64,000 bases of DNA from Paraburkholderia terricola (GCF_900142195.1 NZ_FRAB01000014.1:1-64000); one strand, 5' to 3'. Shown: positions 31,188-40,465, counted from the stretch's first letter. A program made the numbers and translations. Notes: a model not told the origin generated them from the letters alone.

Positions 31188-31776
31188 CGGCGGCAATGAA
31201 ACGGGGCGCGACTGGCGCGGCCTGACATAGACGACGCAAAGCGCGCAAAAGACGCACGAACGGGCGGTGCCTATTCAATCGAGAACTTCACCGCCTGTCA
31301 TGGTTTTGCCCCAGATCGTCCACCACACTCGCTGGATCGCGTGGTTCATTGAGGCAGGTCAATCGGGCACCGCACTTGCGGCCGCTACCGCGAGGGTCCC
31401 GTAAAGTCAGCGTGCTATGATTGTGTAAGCTTTATCTGGCTTTTGGGCGTGCGCTGAAAACAACCAATCCAGCCGCCCTTGCTCCATTCGTCGCCGGCAC
31501 CACCGGCGCAGGGCTGGACGGTGCGGCTTCATCGCAAAACTGGCTCGACCTCAGGCACAGGGTATCCCTCACCCACGGTTGGCCGCGCAGCGCGTCATCA
31601 AGATCAGGCGCCCGCGCAAACGCCCGGACTTCTTGCTGCCCGGCGCATCCAGGCAGCCGATTACCGCGTAAAATTGAATGCTTGGCCGGCGAACGGTGCG
31701 TTCGTTCGTCGTCAGCAAAAGTGCTACATGTAGTAGTGACAGACACAGACAGTATGCGCAGAACAGGGGTGGGACT
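31188..31776. other. 589-base intergenic region upstream of the ferritin-like gene
   Basis: The largest gap in the window. It contains a perfect palindrome CTACATGTAG at 31724-31733, 44 bases before the next start, and a -10-like TATGAT near 31416. A 34-codon frame at 31300-31404 has no ribosome-binding site. No known RNA family is recognised. Confidence 0.45.
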
Positions 31777-32649
31777 ATGAACACCATGCTTTATCCGGAA
31801 CTTTATAAATCGCTCGAATCCGTTCGATGGGACATGGAGAAAGACATTCCCTGGGACAAGTTCGATGCATCGCTCTTGACCGACGAGCAGGCCGCGACGA
31901 TCAAGATGAACGCGATCACCGAATGGTCGGCGTTGCCCGCCACGGAAATGTTTCTTCGTGACAACCACCACGACAGCGATTTCTCCGCGTTCATGAGCGT
32001 GTGGTTCTTCGAGGAGCAAAAGCATTCGCTGGTGCTGATGGAGTATCTGCGCCGCTTCAAACCGGAAATGTGTCCGACGGAAGAAGAACTGCACGCCGTG
32101 CGTTTCGAATTCGATCCGGCGCCGCCGCTCGAAACGCTGATGCTGCACTTCTGCGGCGAAATCCGCCTGAATCACTGGTATCGCCGTGCGGCAGAGTGGC
32201 ACACCGAGCCGGTCATCAAGCATATCTACGAAACCATTTCGCGCGACGAAGCGCGTCATGGCGGCGCTTATCTGCGCTACATGAAGAAAGCAATGGCGCA
32301 GACCGGCGACATCGCGCGCGCGGCCTTCGCCAAGATCGGCGTGTTGATGGCGTCGGCGCGCCGCACCGAAAAGCCGCTGCACCCCACCAATCTGCACGTG
32401 AACCAGGCGCTGTTCCCGCGCGACACGATTCAGTCGCGTCTGCCGGATCCGGAATGGCTCGAACGCTGGCTCGACGAGCAAATCCGTTTCGACGACGGCT
32501 GGGAAAAGAAGGTGGTCGAACGTATCCTGCACAATCTGTCGATCCTGTTCGAGCGCACGTTCAATACGGCGCAGGAATTGAATCGCTACCGCAAGGAAGT
32601 GGTTGCGCGCTTGCAGGCCGACCAGAAATCGGCTGGGCAGCCGGCTTGA
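31777..32649 (+). CDS. ferritin-like diiron protein
   Basis: A 290-residue helical protein with two Glu-x-x-His diiron motifs: EEQKH (about 74-78) and DEARH (about 157-161). Further acidic residues sit in TEWSALPATEMFLRD. This is the pattern of ferritin-like oxygenases, desaturases and related diiron carboxylate proteins. The protein is soluble and has no signal peptide. The start at 31777 is set by the conserved-looking MNTMLYPELYKSLES N-terminus; the frame is open further upstream without support. It is monocistronic and closed by a terminator. The reaction is not known. Confidence 0.82.
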   Translation: MNTMLYPELYKSLESVRWDMEKDIPWDKFDASLLTDEQAATIKMNAITEWSALPATEMFLRDNHHDSDFSAFMSVWFFEEQKHSLVLMEYLRRFKPEMCPTEEELHAVRFEFDPAPPLETLMLHFCGEIRLNHWYRRAAEWHTEPVIKHIYETISRDEARHGGAYLRYMKKAMAQTGDIARAAFAKIGVLMASARRTEKPLHPTNLHVNQALFPRDTIQSRLPDPEWLERWLDEQIRFDDGWEKKVVERILHNLSILFERTFNTAQELNRYRKEVVARLQADQKSAGQPA

Positions 32650-32733
32650 TGGCTGTGAATTCGCTGGCTTGAGTTTGCCGGTATGAGTCGACTCCGGCGG
32701 CGCTCGCGCCACGAACAGGTCTTACGGTTTCAA

Positions 32734-32772
32734 AGAACGGTCCGGCAGGCGTGAGCTTGCCGGACCGTTTTG
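32734..32772. terminator. rho-independent terminator
   Basis: The twelve-base-pair stem AACGGTCCGGCA (32736-32747) / TGCCGGACCGTT (32758-32769) has a 10-base loop and is followed by TTT. It ends the ferritin-like transcript. Confidence 0.85.
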
Positions 32773-32830
32773 CTTCGTGCCGCCCAACGTGTATCGTGGC
32801 GGCACTTTCCCGTTTCTTTCCGACTCCGTC

Positions 32831-33313
32831 ATGGCTGCTACTTTCGAACGCAAGATTCTCACGCGCGATGCGCTGGTCGAGCTCCGTCCCTCGTTGAGCG
32901 CGCCGGTGGTATTTACCAATGGGGTGTTCGATATCCTGCATCGCGGGCATGTCACGTACCTGGCGGACGCGAAAGCGTTGGGCGCCTGTCTGATCGTCGG
33001 CGTGAATAGCGACGCCTCGGTCCGCATGCTAGGCAAGGGCGACGATCGGCCTATCAATAACGAGGCTGATCGGATGGCTCTGCTGGCGGCTCTGGAGAGC
33101 GTCGATTACGTCGTGTGCTTCGGCGAAAAGACGCCTGTCGAGTTGATTTCGGCACTGCGGCCGGACGTGCTCGTCAAGGGCGGTGACTACGACATGGATG
33201 CGTTGCCCGAGTCGGCCATCGTGCGCGGATGGGGCGGGAAGGCGTTGGCGATCCCGTTCGAGCATGACCGCTCGACCAGCGCGCTGCTGAAGAAGGTTCG
33301 CACGCAAGGCTGA
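32831..33313 (+). CDS. rfaE2: D-glycero-beta-D-manno-heptose 1-phosphate adenylyltransferase
   Basis: Makes ADP-heptose for the lipopolysaccharide inner core. The 160-residue product is the stand-alone nucleotidyltransferase half of HldE. It has the signature FTNGVFDILHRGHVTYL with the HxGH motif, then GVNSDASVRMLGKGDDRPIN, LVKGGDYD and FEHDRSTSALLKKV. The kinase half (RfaE1) must lie elsewhere. The ATG at 32831 is used; the frame extends to 32777 without conserved sequence. Confidence 0.93.
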   Translation: MAATFERKILTRDALVELRPSLSAPVVFTNGVFDILHRGHVTYLADAKALGACLIVGVNSDASVRMLGKGDDRPINNEADRMALLAALESVDYVVCFGEKTPVELISALRPDVLVKGGDYDMDALPESAIVRGWGGKALAIPFEHDRSTSALLKKVRTQG

Positions 33314-33381
33314 ACGACGCGCTCGCGCGCCGCGCAAGTCTGATGCGCTTACGCGCTGCCTGGCCCCCTTCGAGTGTCTGC

Positions 33382-33621
33382 TTACTGAGGCAAGGCCGAT
33401 GCCGCGATCGGCGCGGCCGGCGCCGGGCCGCCGACTACCGGCTGGTCGGCGGCCTGAGCCGGCGTGATGGGTTGAACGCGCAACCACTCCGGATGGACTT
33501 GCCGGTTCAAATGGTTAGGCTCGCGTCCTCCGGCTGTGGGCGGGGGCCCGAATACGCCGCGCACCGCGACGAACGCCAGCAGGTTGGCAAGAAAGAGTAT
33601 GGCGATCAGCCAGCGCAGCAT
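33382..33621 (-). CDS. small membrane-anchored protein, SPOR-protein-like N-terminus without SPOR domain
   Basis: A 79-residue protein with an N-terminal transmembrane or uncleaved signal segment (about 3-22). A conserved-looking NHLNRQVHPEWLRVQPITP stretch follows, then an Ala/Pro tail. The stretch resembles the juxtamembrane part of SPOR-domain proteins in this lineage, but the gene ends before any SPOR domain. It lies downstream of birA-coaX on the same strand and is possibly cotranscribed. It may be a truncated relative or a distinct small envelope protein. Confidence 0.6.
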   Translation of the reverse strand: MLRWLIAILFLANLLAFVAVRGVFGPPPTAGGREPNHLNRQVHPEWLRVQPITPAQAADQPVVGGPAPAAPIAASALPQ

Positions 33622-33673
33622 TGTTGTTCTCTCACTCCGAAAATCGGGCCGCCGTTATCTTGATGGGCGGAAC

Positions 33674-34492
33674 TCAGGCGCCGCGTTGCATCGCGCGTTC
33701 GGCGGCAATCAGCGCAAGACCGGACAGCACGAGCGAATCGTGGCGAGTATGCGGCACTTTGAGCGCGCTTGTCACTTCATCGGCGGCGCCGCCGCTCACT
33801 ACCAGACGCACCGGCACCTGCCATTCTTCCTGCAAGTCGCGCCACATCCGCTCGATCAAGCCGGCTTGCGCCAGCGTGCAACCGGCCGACAGCGAACGCG
33901 GCGTGTCCGTCGCGAAGAACGGGCCGCGGTGCGCCGCCCGGAGCGTGCCGCCGGCGTCGAGCAGGCCGCGCGCCGCGTCGGCGTCGAGCGTCGGCAGTTG
34001 CGCGGTGTGCTCGCCCAGTGAGCGCATCATCAAGGTCCAACCCGGCGCGATCAGGCCGCCGACAAAACAGCCGTCCGCCCGCAACGCCTCCAGCGTGGTC
34101 GCCGTGCCGAACGTCGCGATCAGCAGAGGTTCGCCGGGAAACGCCGCGTGCGCGCCGATCATGCCGGCCCAACGGTCGCTGCCGAGCGCGTGCGGCGTGG
34201 TGTAGCTGTTGGTCACGCCGCATTGCCGCGCGCAGGCGCGAATCGTCGTGAGCGGCAATTGCGGCCAGTGAGTGGCAAGCAGCGCTGTGATCCGCGCCGC
34301 GACGCCATCGCCCGCGACGTTCGATAACCATGCGCTGCCGGGCGTCGGCAAGTTCGACCACTCAAGAGCGTCTTGCGCGCCGTCGTGCGCCAGCGCCCCC
34401 GACGCGATCCGCGCGCCGTCCGCCTGCACCAAAGCCCACTTGATGCGGCTATTGCCCGCATCGATCAGCAGATAGGGCGCACCGTTCGTCAT
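33674..34492 (-). CDS. coaX: type III pantothenate kinase
   Basis: Phosphorylates pantothenate, the first step of CoA synthesis. The 272 residues carry the family motifs [14 protein letters not shown] (phosphate loop), [12 protein letters not shown] and [14 protein letters not shown], and [15 protein letters not shown] near the middle. The ATG overlaps the stop of birA as ATGA (34489-34492), so the two are translationally coupled. The birA-coaX pair is a conserved arrangement. Confidence 0.95.
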   Translation of the reverse strand: MTNGAPYLLIDAGNSRIKWALVQADGARIASGALAHDGAQDALEWSNLPTPGSAWLSNVAGDGVAARITALLATHWPQLPLTTIRACARQCGVTNSYTTPHALGSDRWAGMIGAHAAFPGEPLLIATFGTATTLEALRADGCFVGGLIAPGWTLMMRSLGEHTAQLPTLDADAARGLLDAGGTLRAAHRGPFFATDTPRSLSAGCTLAQAGLIERMWRDLQEEWQVPVRLVVSGGAADEVTSALKVPHTRHDSLVLSGLALIAAERAMQRGA

Positions 34493-35394
34493 GCGGCACC
34501 GTCGGCGAGACGCAGCGAGACGTCGCCGGTGGCGATGGCCTGGCGGCCCGCAGCCGTGTCGAGCAGCAATTGACCCCGCTCGTCGACGCCCGCCGCCACG
34601 CCGCGCGCCAGTTCCTCGCCTTGCTCCAGCAACACGACTTCGCGCCCCGCGTACGCATGCACGGCGTTCCAGCGCGCCTGGAACGGCGCGAAGCCGTCGG
34701 CGCCGAAGCGCTGCAGCGCGGGTTCGAGCGCGTTCAGTTCGGCGGCGAGCGTGTCGGTGAGATTCGCGTTGGGCAGTGCGCGTTGCAGTGCCGTCGGCGC
34801 GGTGCCGCGCGCCTGCGGCGGCGTGCCGGCGTTCAGTGCGCCGACCTTGGCCGCCAGTTCGTCCGCGCCCTTCACGTTGGTGCCGATGCCGATCACGACG
34901 GCGCTGGCCTCGTCGGTACTCCACGCGGTTTCGATGAGGATGCCGGCCAGTTTGTCGCCTTCGAGCAGCACGTCGTTCGGCCACTTCAGCGCGATCTGGC
35001 CGGGACCCGCGACCGGCAGCGAACGCAGCCCGTCGACCAGCGCCACGCCGACAGCGAGACTTAGCCCCGCCAATCCTTCGAGAGGGCGCGGCAGCACGCA
35101 CGCCACCGAAAACAGCAGCGCATTGCCGGGCTCCGCATACCAGGGCCGGCCGCGGCGCCCGCGCCCGGCCGTTTGCAGATACGCGACCCGCACGATCGGA
35201 CGCGGCAGCGCGCCGGCCTTGCGCGGCAACGCCTTGACGCGGGTCATGAGGTCGGCGTTGGTCGAGCCGGTTTCCTCGACGATTTCGATCGGCCAGTCAT
35301 GCGCGTGCGGGCCGAACAGCGCGACGGCGCGCTCGCGATCGATACGCCAGTCGGCAGCCGCGGCGGCCCGGGATGAGGTCTTGTCAGCGTTCAT
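34489..35394 (-). CDS. birA: biotin--[acetyl-CoA-carboxylase] ligase
   Basis: Attaches biotin to the carrier protein of acetyl-CoA carboxylase. The 301 residues include [10 protein letters not shown], the adenylate loop GRGRRGRPW and the KWPNDVLL motif, with a C-terminal SH3-like domain. There is no N-terminal helix-turn-helix, so it is an enzyme only and not a biotin repressor. The ATG at 35394 is chosen. A TACAAT -10-like box at 35402-35407 (minus strand) ends only 7 bases before it, which would give a leaderless message. No ribosome-binding site is visible. Confidence 0.93.
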   Translation of the reverse strand: MNADKTSSRAAAAADWRIDRERAVALFGPHAHDWPIEIVEETGSTNADLMTRVKALPRKAGALPRPIVRVAYLQTAGRGRRGRPWYAEPGNALLFSVACVLPRPLEGLAGLSLAVGVALVDGLRSLPVAGPGQIALKWPNDVLLEGDKLAGILIETAWSTDEASAVVIGIGTNVKGADELAAKVGALNAGTPPQARGTAPTALQRALPNANLTDTLAAELNALEPALQRFGADGFAPFQARWNAVHAYAGREVVLLEQGEELARGVAAGVDERGQLLLDTAAGRQAIATGDVSLRLADGAA

Positions 35395-35401
35395 GTCCGG
35401 T

Positions 35402-35464
35402 ATTGTAGCGACAGCCAACCGGGCCGGCCGCCGGCACGATCTATCCGCCGCGCCTTCGCTACAA
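35402..35464. promoter_or_regulatory. divergent -10 elements for birA and the MCE cluster
   Basis: TACAAT occurs on the minus strand at 35402-35407, facing birA, and on the plus strand at 35459-35464, facing the MlaE-like gene. Clear -35 elements were not found for either. Confidence 0.4.
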
Positions 35465-35500
35465 TGGCCGCTTAATCCGATAACCAGATTCCTGCGATCC

Positions 35501-36634
35501 TTGAACTACGACACTCCGCCCGGCCTTGAAGTCGCGGCCGGCAGCCAGGGCAAGATCGTCCGGCTCTCGGGCCAGTGGACGGCGCTCGCGCTCGCGCGCG
35601 ACCGCGCGACCGGACACGTGATTCCCCAGTTGCGTTCGCTGATAGGCGCCACGGGCATCCGCCAGTGGGACCTCTCGGGCATCGACCGGATGGACCACGT
35701 GGGCGGCCAGGCGCTATGGCGCGTGTGGGGCCACCGGATGCCGCCGGACACCGAGCTCACCGATACGCAGCGCGATATTTTCGAGCGCATCGCGCTGCTC
35801 GACACGGCGCGCGAAACGGCCGAGCCGGTCGTCAAGTTCGATCCGTTCACGCGGCTCGGCCTCGCGATCTTCTCGTTCTTCGAGCATCTATATGGCGGCG
35901 TCGGCATGCTCGGGCGCGTCGTGCTCGATCTGCTGGCGATCGTGCGCAAGCCGAAAATCACGCCGTGGACCGAGATCTCCGCGAACATCTACAACGCCGG
36001 CACCCGGGCGCTGCCGATCACCGCGCTGGTGGCGTTCCTGATCGGCATCGTGCTCAGCTATCTGTCCGCGCAGCAACTGCGGCTCTTCGGCGCGAATCAG
36101 TACATCGTGAATATTCTCGGGCTCTCGGTGATCCGCGAACTGGGGCCGGTGTTGTCGGCGATCCTGGTGGCGGGCCGTTCGGGCTCGGCGATCACCGCGC
36201 AGATCGGCGTGATGCGCGTGACCGAGGAACTCGACGCGATGCGCGTGATGGGCATTCCGCACGGGCTGCGGCTGATCCTGCCGCGCGTGATCGCGCTCGG
36301 CGTGGCGATGCCGCTGCTCGTGATGTGGACCAACATCATCGCGCTCGCCGGCGGCGCGCTGGCCGCCAAGATCGTGCTCGGCATCGACATGAGCTACTTC
36401 GCGCGCGCGTTGCCGGGCGTGGTGCCGGTCGCGAATCTGTGGATCGGCCTCGGCAAGGGCGTCGCATTCGGCATGCTGATCGCGCTCGTCGGCTGCCATT
36501 TCGGGTTCCGCATCAAGGCCAATTCGCAGAGTCTCGGCGAAGGCACGACGACTTCGGTGGTGACCTCGATCACCATCGTGATTCTCGCGGACGCGGTGTT
36601 CGCGATCCTCTTCCAGAACGTGGGGCTCGGATGA
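35501..36634 (+). CDS. MlaE-family ABC transporter permease with N-terminal STAS-like domain
   Basis: Inner-membrane permease of an MCE-type phospholipid transporter, 377 residues. The first 110 form a cytoplasmic STAS-like domain (IVRLSGQWTALALARD, WDLSGIDRMDHVGGQALW). The domain is fused to the MlaE core with about five to six membrane segments and the signature ELGPVLSAILVAGRSGSAITAQIG, split by a loop. The TTG at 35501 is preferred, giving MNYDTPPGLEV. An ATG at 35393 in the same frame overlaps the birA start and encodes unconserved sequence. The stop overlaps the next gene as ATGA. Confidence 0.88.
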   Translation: MNYDTPPGLEVAAGSQGKIVRLSGQWTALALARDRATGHVIPQLRSLIGATGIRQWDLSGIDRMDHVGGQALWRVWGHRMPPDTELTDTQRDIFERIALLDTARETAEPVVKFDPFTRLGLAIFSFFEHLYGGVGMLGRVVLDLLAIVRKPKITPWTEISANIYNAGTRALPITALVAFLIGIVLSYLSAQQLRLFGANQYIVNILGLSVIRELGPVLSAILVAGRSGSAITAQIGVMRVTEELDAMRVMGIPHGLRLILPRVIALGVAMPLLVMWTNIIALAGGALAAKIVLGIDMSYFARALPGVVPVANLWIGLGKGVAFGMLIALVGCHFGFRIKANSQSLGEGTTTSVVTSITIVILADAVFAILFQNVGLG

Positions 36635-37509
36635 TCGCGCCGCTTACCCAGGCCGTGCGCGGCCAGCCGATGCCCTCGATCGCCGAGCCGGTGATCGAGG
36701 TGATCGACGTGACCAAGCGCTACGGCCGCAACATCGTGCATCAGCACCTGAATCTGGACGTGCGGCGCGGCGAGATCGTATCGATCGTCGGCGGCTCGGG
36801 CTCCGGCAAAACCACGCTGGTGCGGCAGATTCTCGGTTTGGAGCGGCCGTCGTCGGGCACCATCAAGCTGTTCGGCGAGGACCTCGCGACCATCTCGCCG
36901 GAAACCGCGCTGCTGATGCGCAGCCGCTCCGGCATGCTGTTTCAGCGCGGCGCGCTGTTCTCGTCGCTTTCGGTATTCGACAACATCGCGCAGCCGGTGC
37001 GCGAACTCGGCCAGGTGCCCGAGGACCTGTTGCGCGACATCGTGATGCTCAAGCTGGAAATGGTCGGTCTGCCGTGCAAGCACGCGTCGAAGATGCCGTC
37101 GGCGCTGTCGGGCGGAATGATCAAGCGCGTGGGCATTGCGCGCGCGATCGCGCTGGAACCCGAACTACTGTTTCTCGACGAACCGACCGCCGGGCTCGAT
37201 CCGCAGGCGTCCGATGAATTCGTCGAACTCATCTCGGCGCTGCATCGCGCGCTGGGTTTGACCGTGGTCATGGTCACGCACGATCTCGACACGATGGTCG
37301 CGCTGTCCACCCGCGTCGCGGTGCTGGCCGATCGCAAGGTGCTGGTCGCCGCGCCGGTCGAGGAGGCGGCGGGCGTCGATCATCCTTTCATCCGCGAATA
37401 TTTCCTCGGCCTGCGCGGGCGCCGCGCGTTGCAGGCGCTGCCGCCGGAGCGCCGCGCGAAACTGCCGCGCGCGGCGCTCGAACCGGCGTCGTCCGAATTG
37501 CCGCTGTGA
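36631..37509 (+). CDS. MlaF-family ABC transporter ATP-binding protein
   Basis: ATPase of the MCE transporter, 292 residues. Walker A is GGSGSGKTT, the signature is LSGGM, Walker B is LLFLDEPTAGLD and the H-loop is VTHD. The insertion MLFQRGALFSSLSVFDNIAQP is typical of MlaF. An Arg/Pro/Ala C-terminal tail of about 35 residues goes beyond the fold. It overlaps the permease gene by 4 bases and is followed by the MCE-domain gene after 16 bases. Confidence 0.93.
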   Translation: MIAPLTQAVRGQPMPSIAEPVIEVIDVTKRYGRNIVHQHLNLDVRRGEIVSIVGGSGSGKTTLVRQILGLERPSSGTIKLFGEDLATISPETALLMRSRSGMLFQRGALFSSLSVFDNIAQPVRELGQVPEDLLRDIVMLKLEMVGLPCKHASKMPSALSGGMIKRVGIARAIALEPELLFLDEPTAGLDPQASDEFVELISALHRALGLTVVMVTHDLDTMVALSTRVAVLADRKVLVAAPVEEAAGVDHPFIREYFLGLRGRRALQALPPERRAKLPRAALEPASSELPL

Positions 37510-37525
37510 ACCAGGGAACCTGACA

Positions 37526-38488
37526 ATGGAAAACAAATCACACGCCTTCTGGGCGGGGCTCTTCACGATCGTCCTGCTGGTTGCGATCGCGGTGGCGGCT
37601 TTTTTGTTCAACGTCGACCGTTCCGTGCGGGTGCCGTACGATCTGATCGCGCGCACCAACGTGACGGGTCTTTATACCGACGCGGCGGTGCGCTATCGCG
37701 GGCTCGACGTCGGCAAGGTGCAGTCCATCAAATTCGACCGGGCTCATCCGGGGCAGATTCTGATCCGCATCCTCGTCGACACGCACGCGCCGATCACCCA
37801 TTCGACTTTCGGCAGCCTGGGCTTCCAGGGGGTGACGGGCATTGCCTTCATCCAGCTGGACGACAGCGGGCGCGATCCGTCGCCGCTGCCGTCGTCGCCC
37901 AAGCAGGTCGCGCAGTTGCCGATGCGTCCGGGCTTGCTCGATCAATTGCAGCAACGCGGCGACGTGCTGCTGCGCAAACTCGAAAAAGTCGCGGACGACG
38001 TCGATAATCTGCTGTCGCCGGAAATGGCCGCTCAACTGCAAGGCACAGCGGCCAGCATCCAGAAGGCCGCCGACGGTGTGGCCACGCTGACCCAGCAGGC
38101 GGCGCCGGTCGCCGGCAAGCTGCCCGCCACGATCGACCAACTGGATCGCACGCTCGCGTCGACCAATCAGTTGATCACCAGTCTGAACCGCCCGGACGGT
38201 CCGTTCGAGACCAACCTCAACAAGGTCGGCGCGGCGGCGCAGCAGGCGGGCGACGCGTTGACGTCGATGAACGGCTCGCTGCAGGAGTTGTCGGCGCGGG
38301 TCGGCTACGACACCTTGCCGCGCGTCAATTCGCTCGCCGAGGACGTGCGCTCGGCGGCCCGTTCGGTGGACCGCGCGGCCGATACGTTGAGCAGCAATCC
38401 GCGCAGCGTGCTGTTCGGCGCGCCGGGCGCGGCGCCCGGACCTGGCGAGGCCGGTTTCAAGTGGCCCGCCGCCCGCGCCGATAAATGA
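37526..38488 (+). CDS. MlaD-family (MCE domain) lipid-binding protein
   Basis: Periplasmic MCE protein anchored by one N-terminal transmembrane segment (about 8-30), 320 residues. The MCE domain spans about 38-115 (NVTGLYTDAAVRYRGLDVGKVQSI, GVTGIAFIQLDD). A long helical region (130-290) rich in Gln and Ala follows, which in this family forms a tube or helical bundle. The C-terminus is Gly/Pro/Ala-rich. It is much longer than E. coli MlaD (~183) and closer to PqiB/LetB-like or mycobacterial single-MCE proteins. Confidence 0.9.
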   Translation: MENKSHAFWAGLFTIVLLVAIAVAAFLFNVDRSVRVPYDLIARTNVTGLYTDAAVRYRGLDVGKVQSIKFDRAHPGQILIRILVDTHAPITHSTFGSLGFQGVTGIAFIQLDDSGRDPSPLPSSPKQVAQLPMRPGLLDQLQQRGDVLLRKLEKVADDVDNLLSPEMAAQLQGTAASIQKAADGVATLTQQAAPVAGKLPATIDQLDRTLASTNQLITSLNRPDGPFETNLNKVGAAAQQAGDALTSMNGSLQELSARVGYDTLPRVNSLAEDVRSAARSVDRAADTLSSNPRSVLFGAPGAAPGPGEAGFKWPAARADK

Positions 38489-38511
38489 TTTGAAGGTTTT
38501 GAGGAAGGAAG

Positions 38512-39156
38512 ATGGTTATGTCACGCTCGATTCACCGATTGTTGTCCTCGGGATGGTCCACGCGCGCCGCGCTGGCGGCGCTGCTCGCGTTCGGCGTGCT
38601 GGCCGCGGGTTGCGCGGGTAATCCTGCGGCAATCTCGGACATCCGCTACGATTTCGGCCCGCCGAATCAGGCCGCTTCGGCGGGCCAGTTGCCGGCTGTG
38701 AAGATACTCGACGTCAGCGCGCCGGGCATGCTCGAATCCGACAAGCTGATCTACCGGCTCAGCTACGCCGACGCGCAGCAAACCGCCGCCTACGCGAACA
38801 GCCACTGGACGATGCCGCCCGCGCAGTTGCTGACCCAGCGTCTGCGCAACGCGCTCAGTTCGAACGGCACCGTATTGACGGGCGCGGACGGCGTGCGCGC
38901 ACCGGTGCTGAAGGTCGATCTGAGCGAGTTCGAGCAGGTTTTCGACAGCAGTTCCCAGAGCCACGCCGCAGTCACCGCGCGCGCCACGCTGACGCAGAAC
39001 GGCAAGGTGATCGGCCAGCGCACGTTCGTCTCGCGTGCGCCGGCCAGTTCGTCGGACGCCGCCGGCGGCGCGCAGGCGCTCGCCACGGCCAGCGACGATC
39101 TGGTCGCGCAAATCGGCGCATGGCTCGGCGTGCAGGCGCTGGTCGCCGCGCAATGA
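38512..39156 (+). CDS. ABC-type transport auxiliary lipoprotein (PqiC-like)
   Basis: Lipoprotein of 214 residues. The signal peptide ends in the lipobox LAAGC (Cys near 34). The mature domain has the DUF330/PqiC pattern: RYDFGPP, LPAVKILDVSAPGMLESDKLIYRL, and RLRNALSSNG. Such proteins sit on the outer membrane and complete MCE transporters across the periplasm. A GAGG site 7 bases before the ATG at 38512 supports this start. It is fourth in the MCE cluster. Confidence 0.9.
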   Translation: MVMSRSIHRLLSSGWSTRAALAALLAFGVLAAGCAGNPAAISDIRYDFGPPNQAASAGQLPAVKILDVSAPGMLESDKLIYRLSYADAQQTAAYANSHWTMPPAQLLTQRLRNALSSNGTVLTGADGVRAPVLKVDLSEFEQVFDSSSQSHAAVTARATLTQNGKVIGQRTFVSRAPASSSDAAGGAQALATASDDLVAQIGAWLGVQALVAAQ

Positions 39157-39187
39157 CCTCCCGGCGGCGCACGCAACGGAGCGCTGC

Positions 39188-40345
39188 ATGAGCGAAAAGC
39201 CCTGGCAGCGGCGCCCGTCGGCGCTCTCCCGGCAGGCGCTGGTGCTGTATGCCGCGCTGATCGTCTACGGTTCGTGGTATCCGTTTTACGGTTGGCGCTC
39301 GCTCGGCCTCGCACCGTTCGCCTTTCTGTCCGATCCCTTGCCGCAGTACCTCACGGCCTTCGACGTGATCACCAACGTGCTCGGCTACATGCCGTTCGGC
39401 GCGCTCGTGGTGCTCGCGGTCTATCCGCGCTGGCGCGGCCCGCTGGCGGTCGCGCTGGCCTTCGTGCTGGGCGGACTGCTGTCGGGGACCATGGAGGCGG
39501 TGCAAACCTATCTGCCCACGCGCGTCGCTTCCAACGTCGATCTGGCCGCCAACGCGCTCGGTGCGCTGCTCGGCGCGGCGATCATGTCGCCCGCCACCGG
39601 CGCGCTGCTCGATCGCGGCTTGTTGCGGCGCTTGCGGCTCCTCTGGTTCGAACGCGACCGTGCGGCGCTCGCGTGCCTCATCTTCTCGTGGCCTTTCGCG
39701 ACGATGTATCCGGCGCCCCGCCTGTTCGGTCTCGGCAACTGGCCGCGCGCGTTGTGGCTGCGCTTCGATTCGACGACACAGGATGCGCTGCTCGCATGGA
39801 CGCCGCTGCGCTGGCACGTCGGCGCATGGCCGGCACGGGTCGCCGCGTGGCTGCCCATCGACCTGTGGGAAGCGGCGATCACCACCCTCAATCTGTTTGC
39901 CGCGCTCGCGCTGGCGTCGCTGGCGGTGCGCCGTCATGCGCCGCGCGTGCGACTGTTGATCGCGTTCATCGTCATGACCTTGGGCGTCAAGGTGGGCGCG
40001 ACGTTTCTACAGTCGCAGTCGGGTCTGACATTCGACTGGGCGACCTCCGGCGCGCTCGCCGGGCTTGCGTGCGGCACCGTCGCGGCGCTGCTGGCGCTGC
40101 GCTTGCGGCGCCGTTCGCGCGCGGCGCTCGCGGCCTGCGCGCTGACGGTCGCGCTGGTGTTCGTCAATCTGCTGCCGGTGAATCCGTATTTCGACGTCGT
40201 GCTGGCGGACTGGCGGCAGGGGCGGTATCTGCATTTCAACGGTCTCGCGCACTGGCTCGCGTGGATCTGGCCGTATGCGGCGCTGGTGTGGCTCGCGTTC
40301 GTCGTCGAGCAGGCGTGGCTCAAGCGGCGCGTGACGCACGTTTGA
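39188..40345 (+). CDS. VanZ family membrane protein
   Basis: Polytopic membrane protein of 385 residues. The N-terminal VanZ-like domain is visible: YGSWYPF, DVITNVLGYMPFGALVVL, and LLSGTMEAVQTYLPTRVASNVDLAANALGA in two parts. It is followed by roughly five more membrane segments. VanZ proteins are named from teicoplanin resistance but most have unknown roles. It follows the PqiC-like gene by 31 bases and may belong to the lipid-transport unit. Confidence 0.85.
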   Translation: MSEKPWQRRPSALSRQALVLYAALIVYGSWYPFYGWRSLGLAPFAFLSDPLPQYLTAFDVITNVLGYMPFGALVVLAVYPRWRGPLAVALAFVLGGLLSGTMEAVQTYLPTRVASNVDLAANALGALLGAAIMSPATGALLDRGLLRRLRLLWFERDRAALACLIFSWPFATMYPAPRLFGLGNWPRALWLRFDSTTQDALLAWTPLRWHVGAWPARVAAWLPIDLWEAAITTLNLFAALALASLAVRRHAPRVRLLIAFIVMTLGVKVGATFLQSQSGLTFDWATSGALAGLACGTVAALLALRLRRRSRAALAACALTVALVFVNLLPVNPYFDVVLADWRQGRYLHFNGLAHWLAWIWPYAALVWLAFVVEQAWLKRRVTHV

Positions 40346-40465
40346 CGGCGCGTGGGGCGCCGGTTTGCCCCGGCGCGTGAAGAAGCCGGTGCGGCCGCCA
40401 CCTCCATGCGTAGCGCGGACCCGCCGAAGCACGGCCCGCCGCCAGCGATCGCGAGCCCCGCTCGC

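Noticed and set aside
31300..31404. 34-codon ORF in the 589-base gap
   Set aside because: No ribosome-binding site, no clear composition signal and no membrane or motif features beyond chance.
35393..35500. ATG start extending the MlaE-like permease by 36 residues
   Set aside because: It overlaps the birA start codon region and lies upstream of the likely promoter at 35459; the added residues look unconserved.
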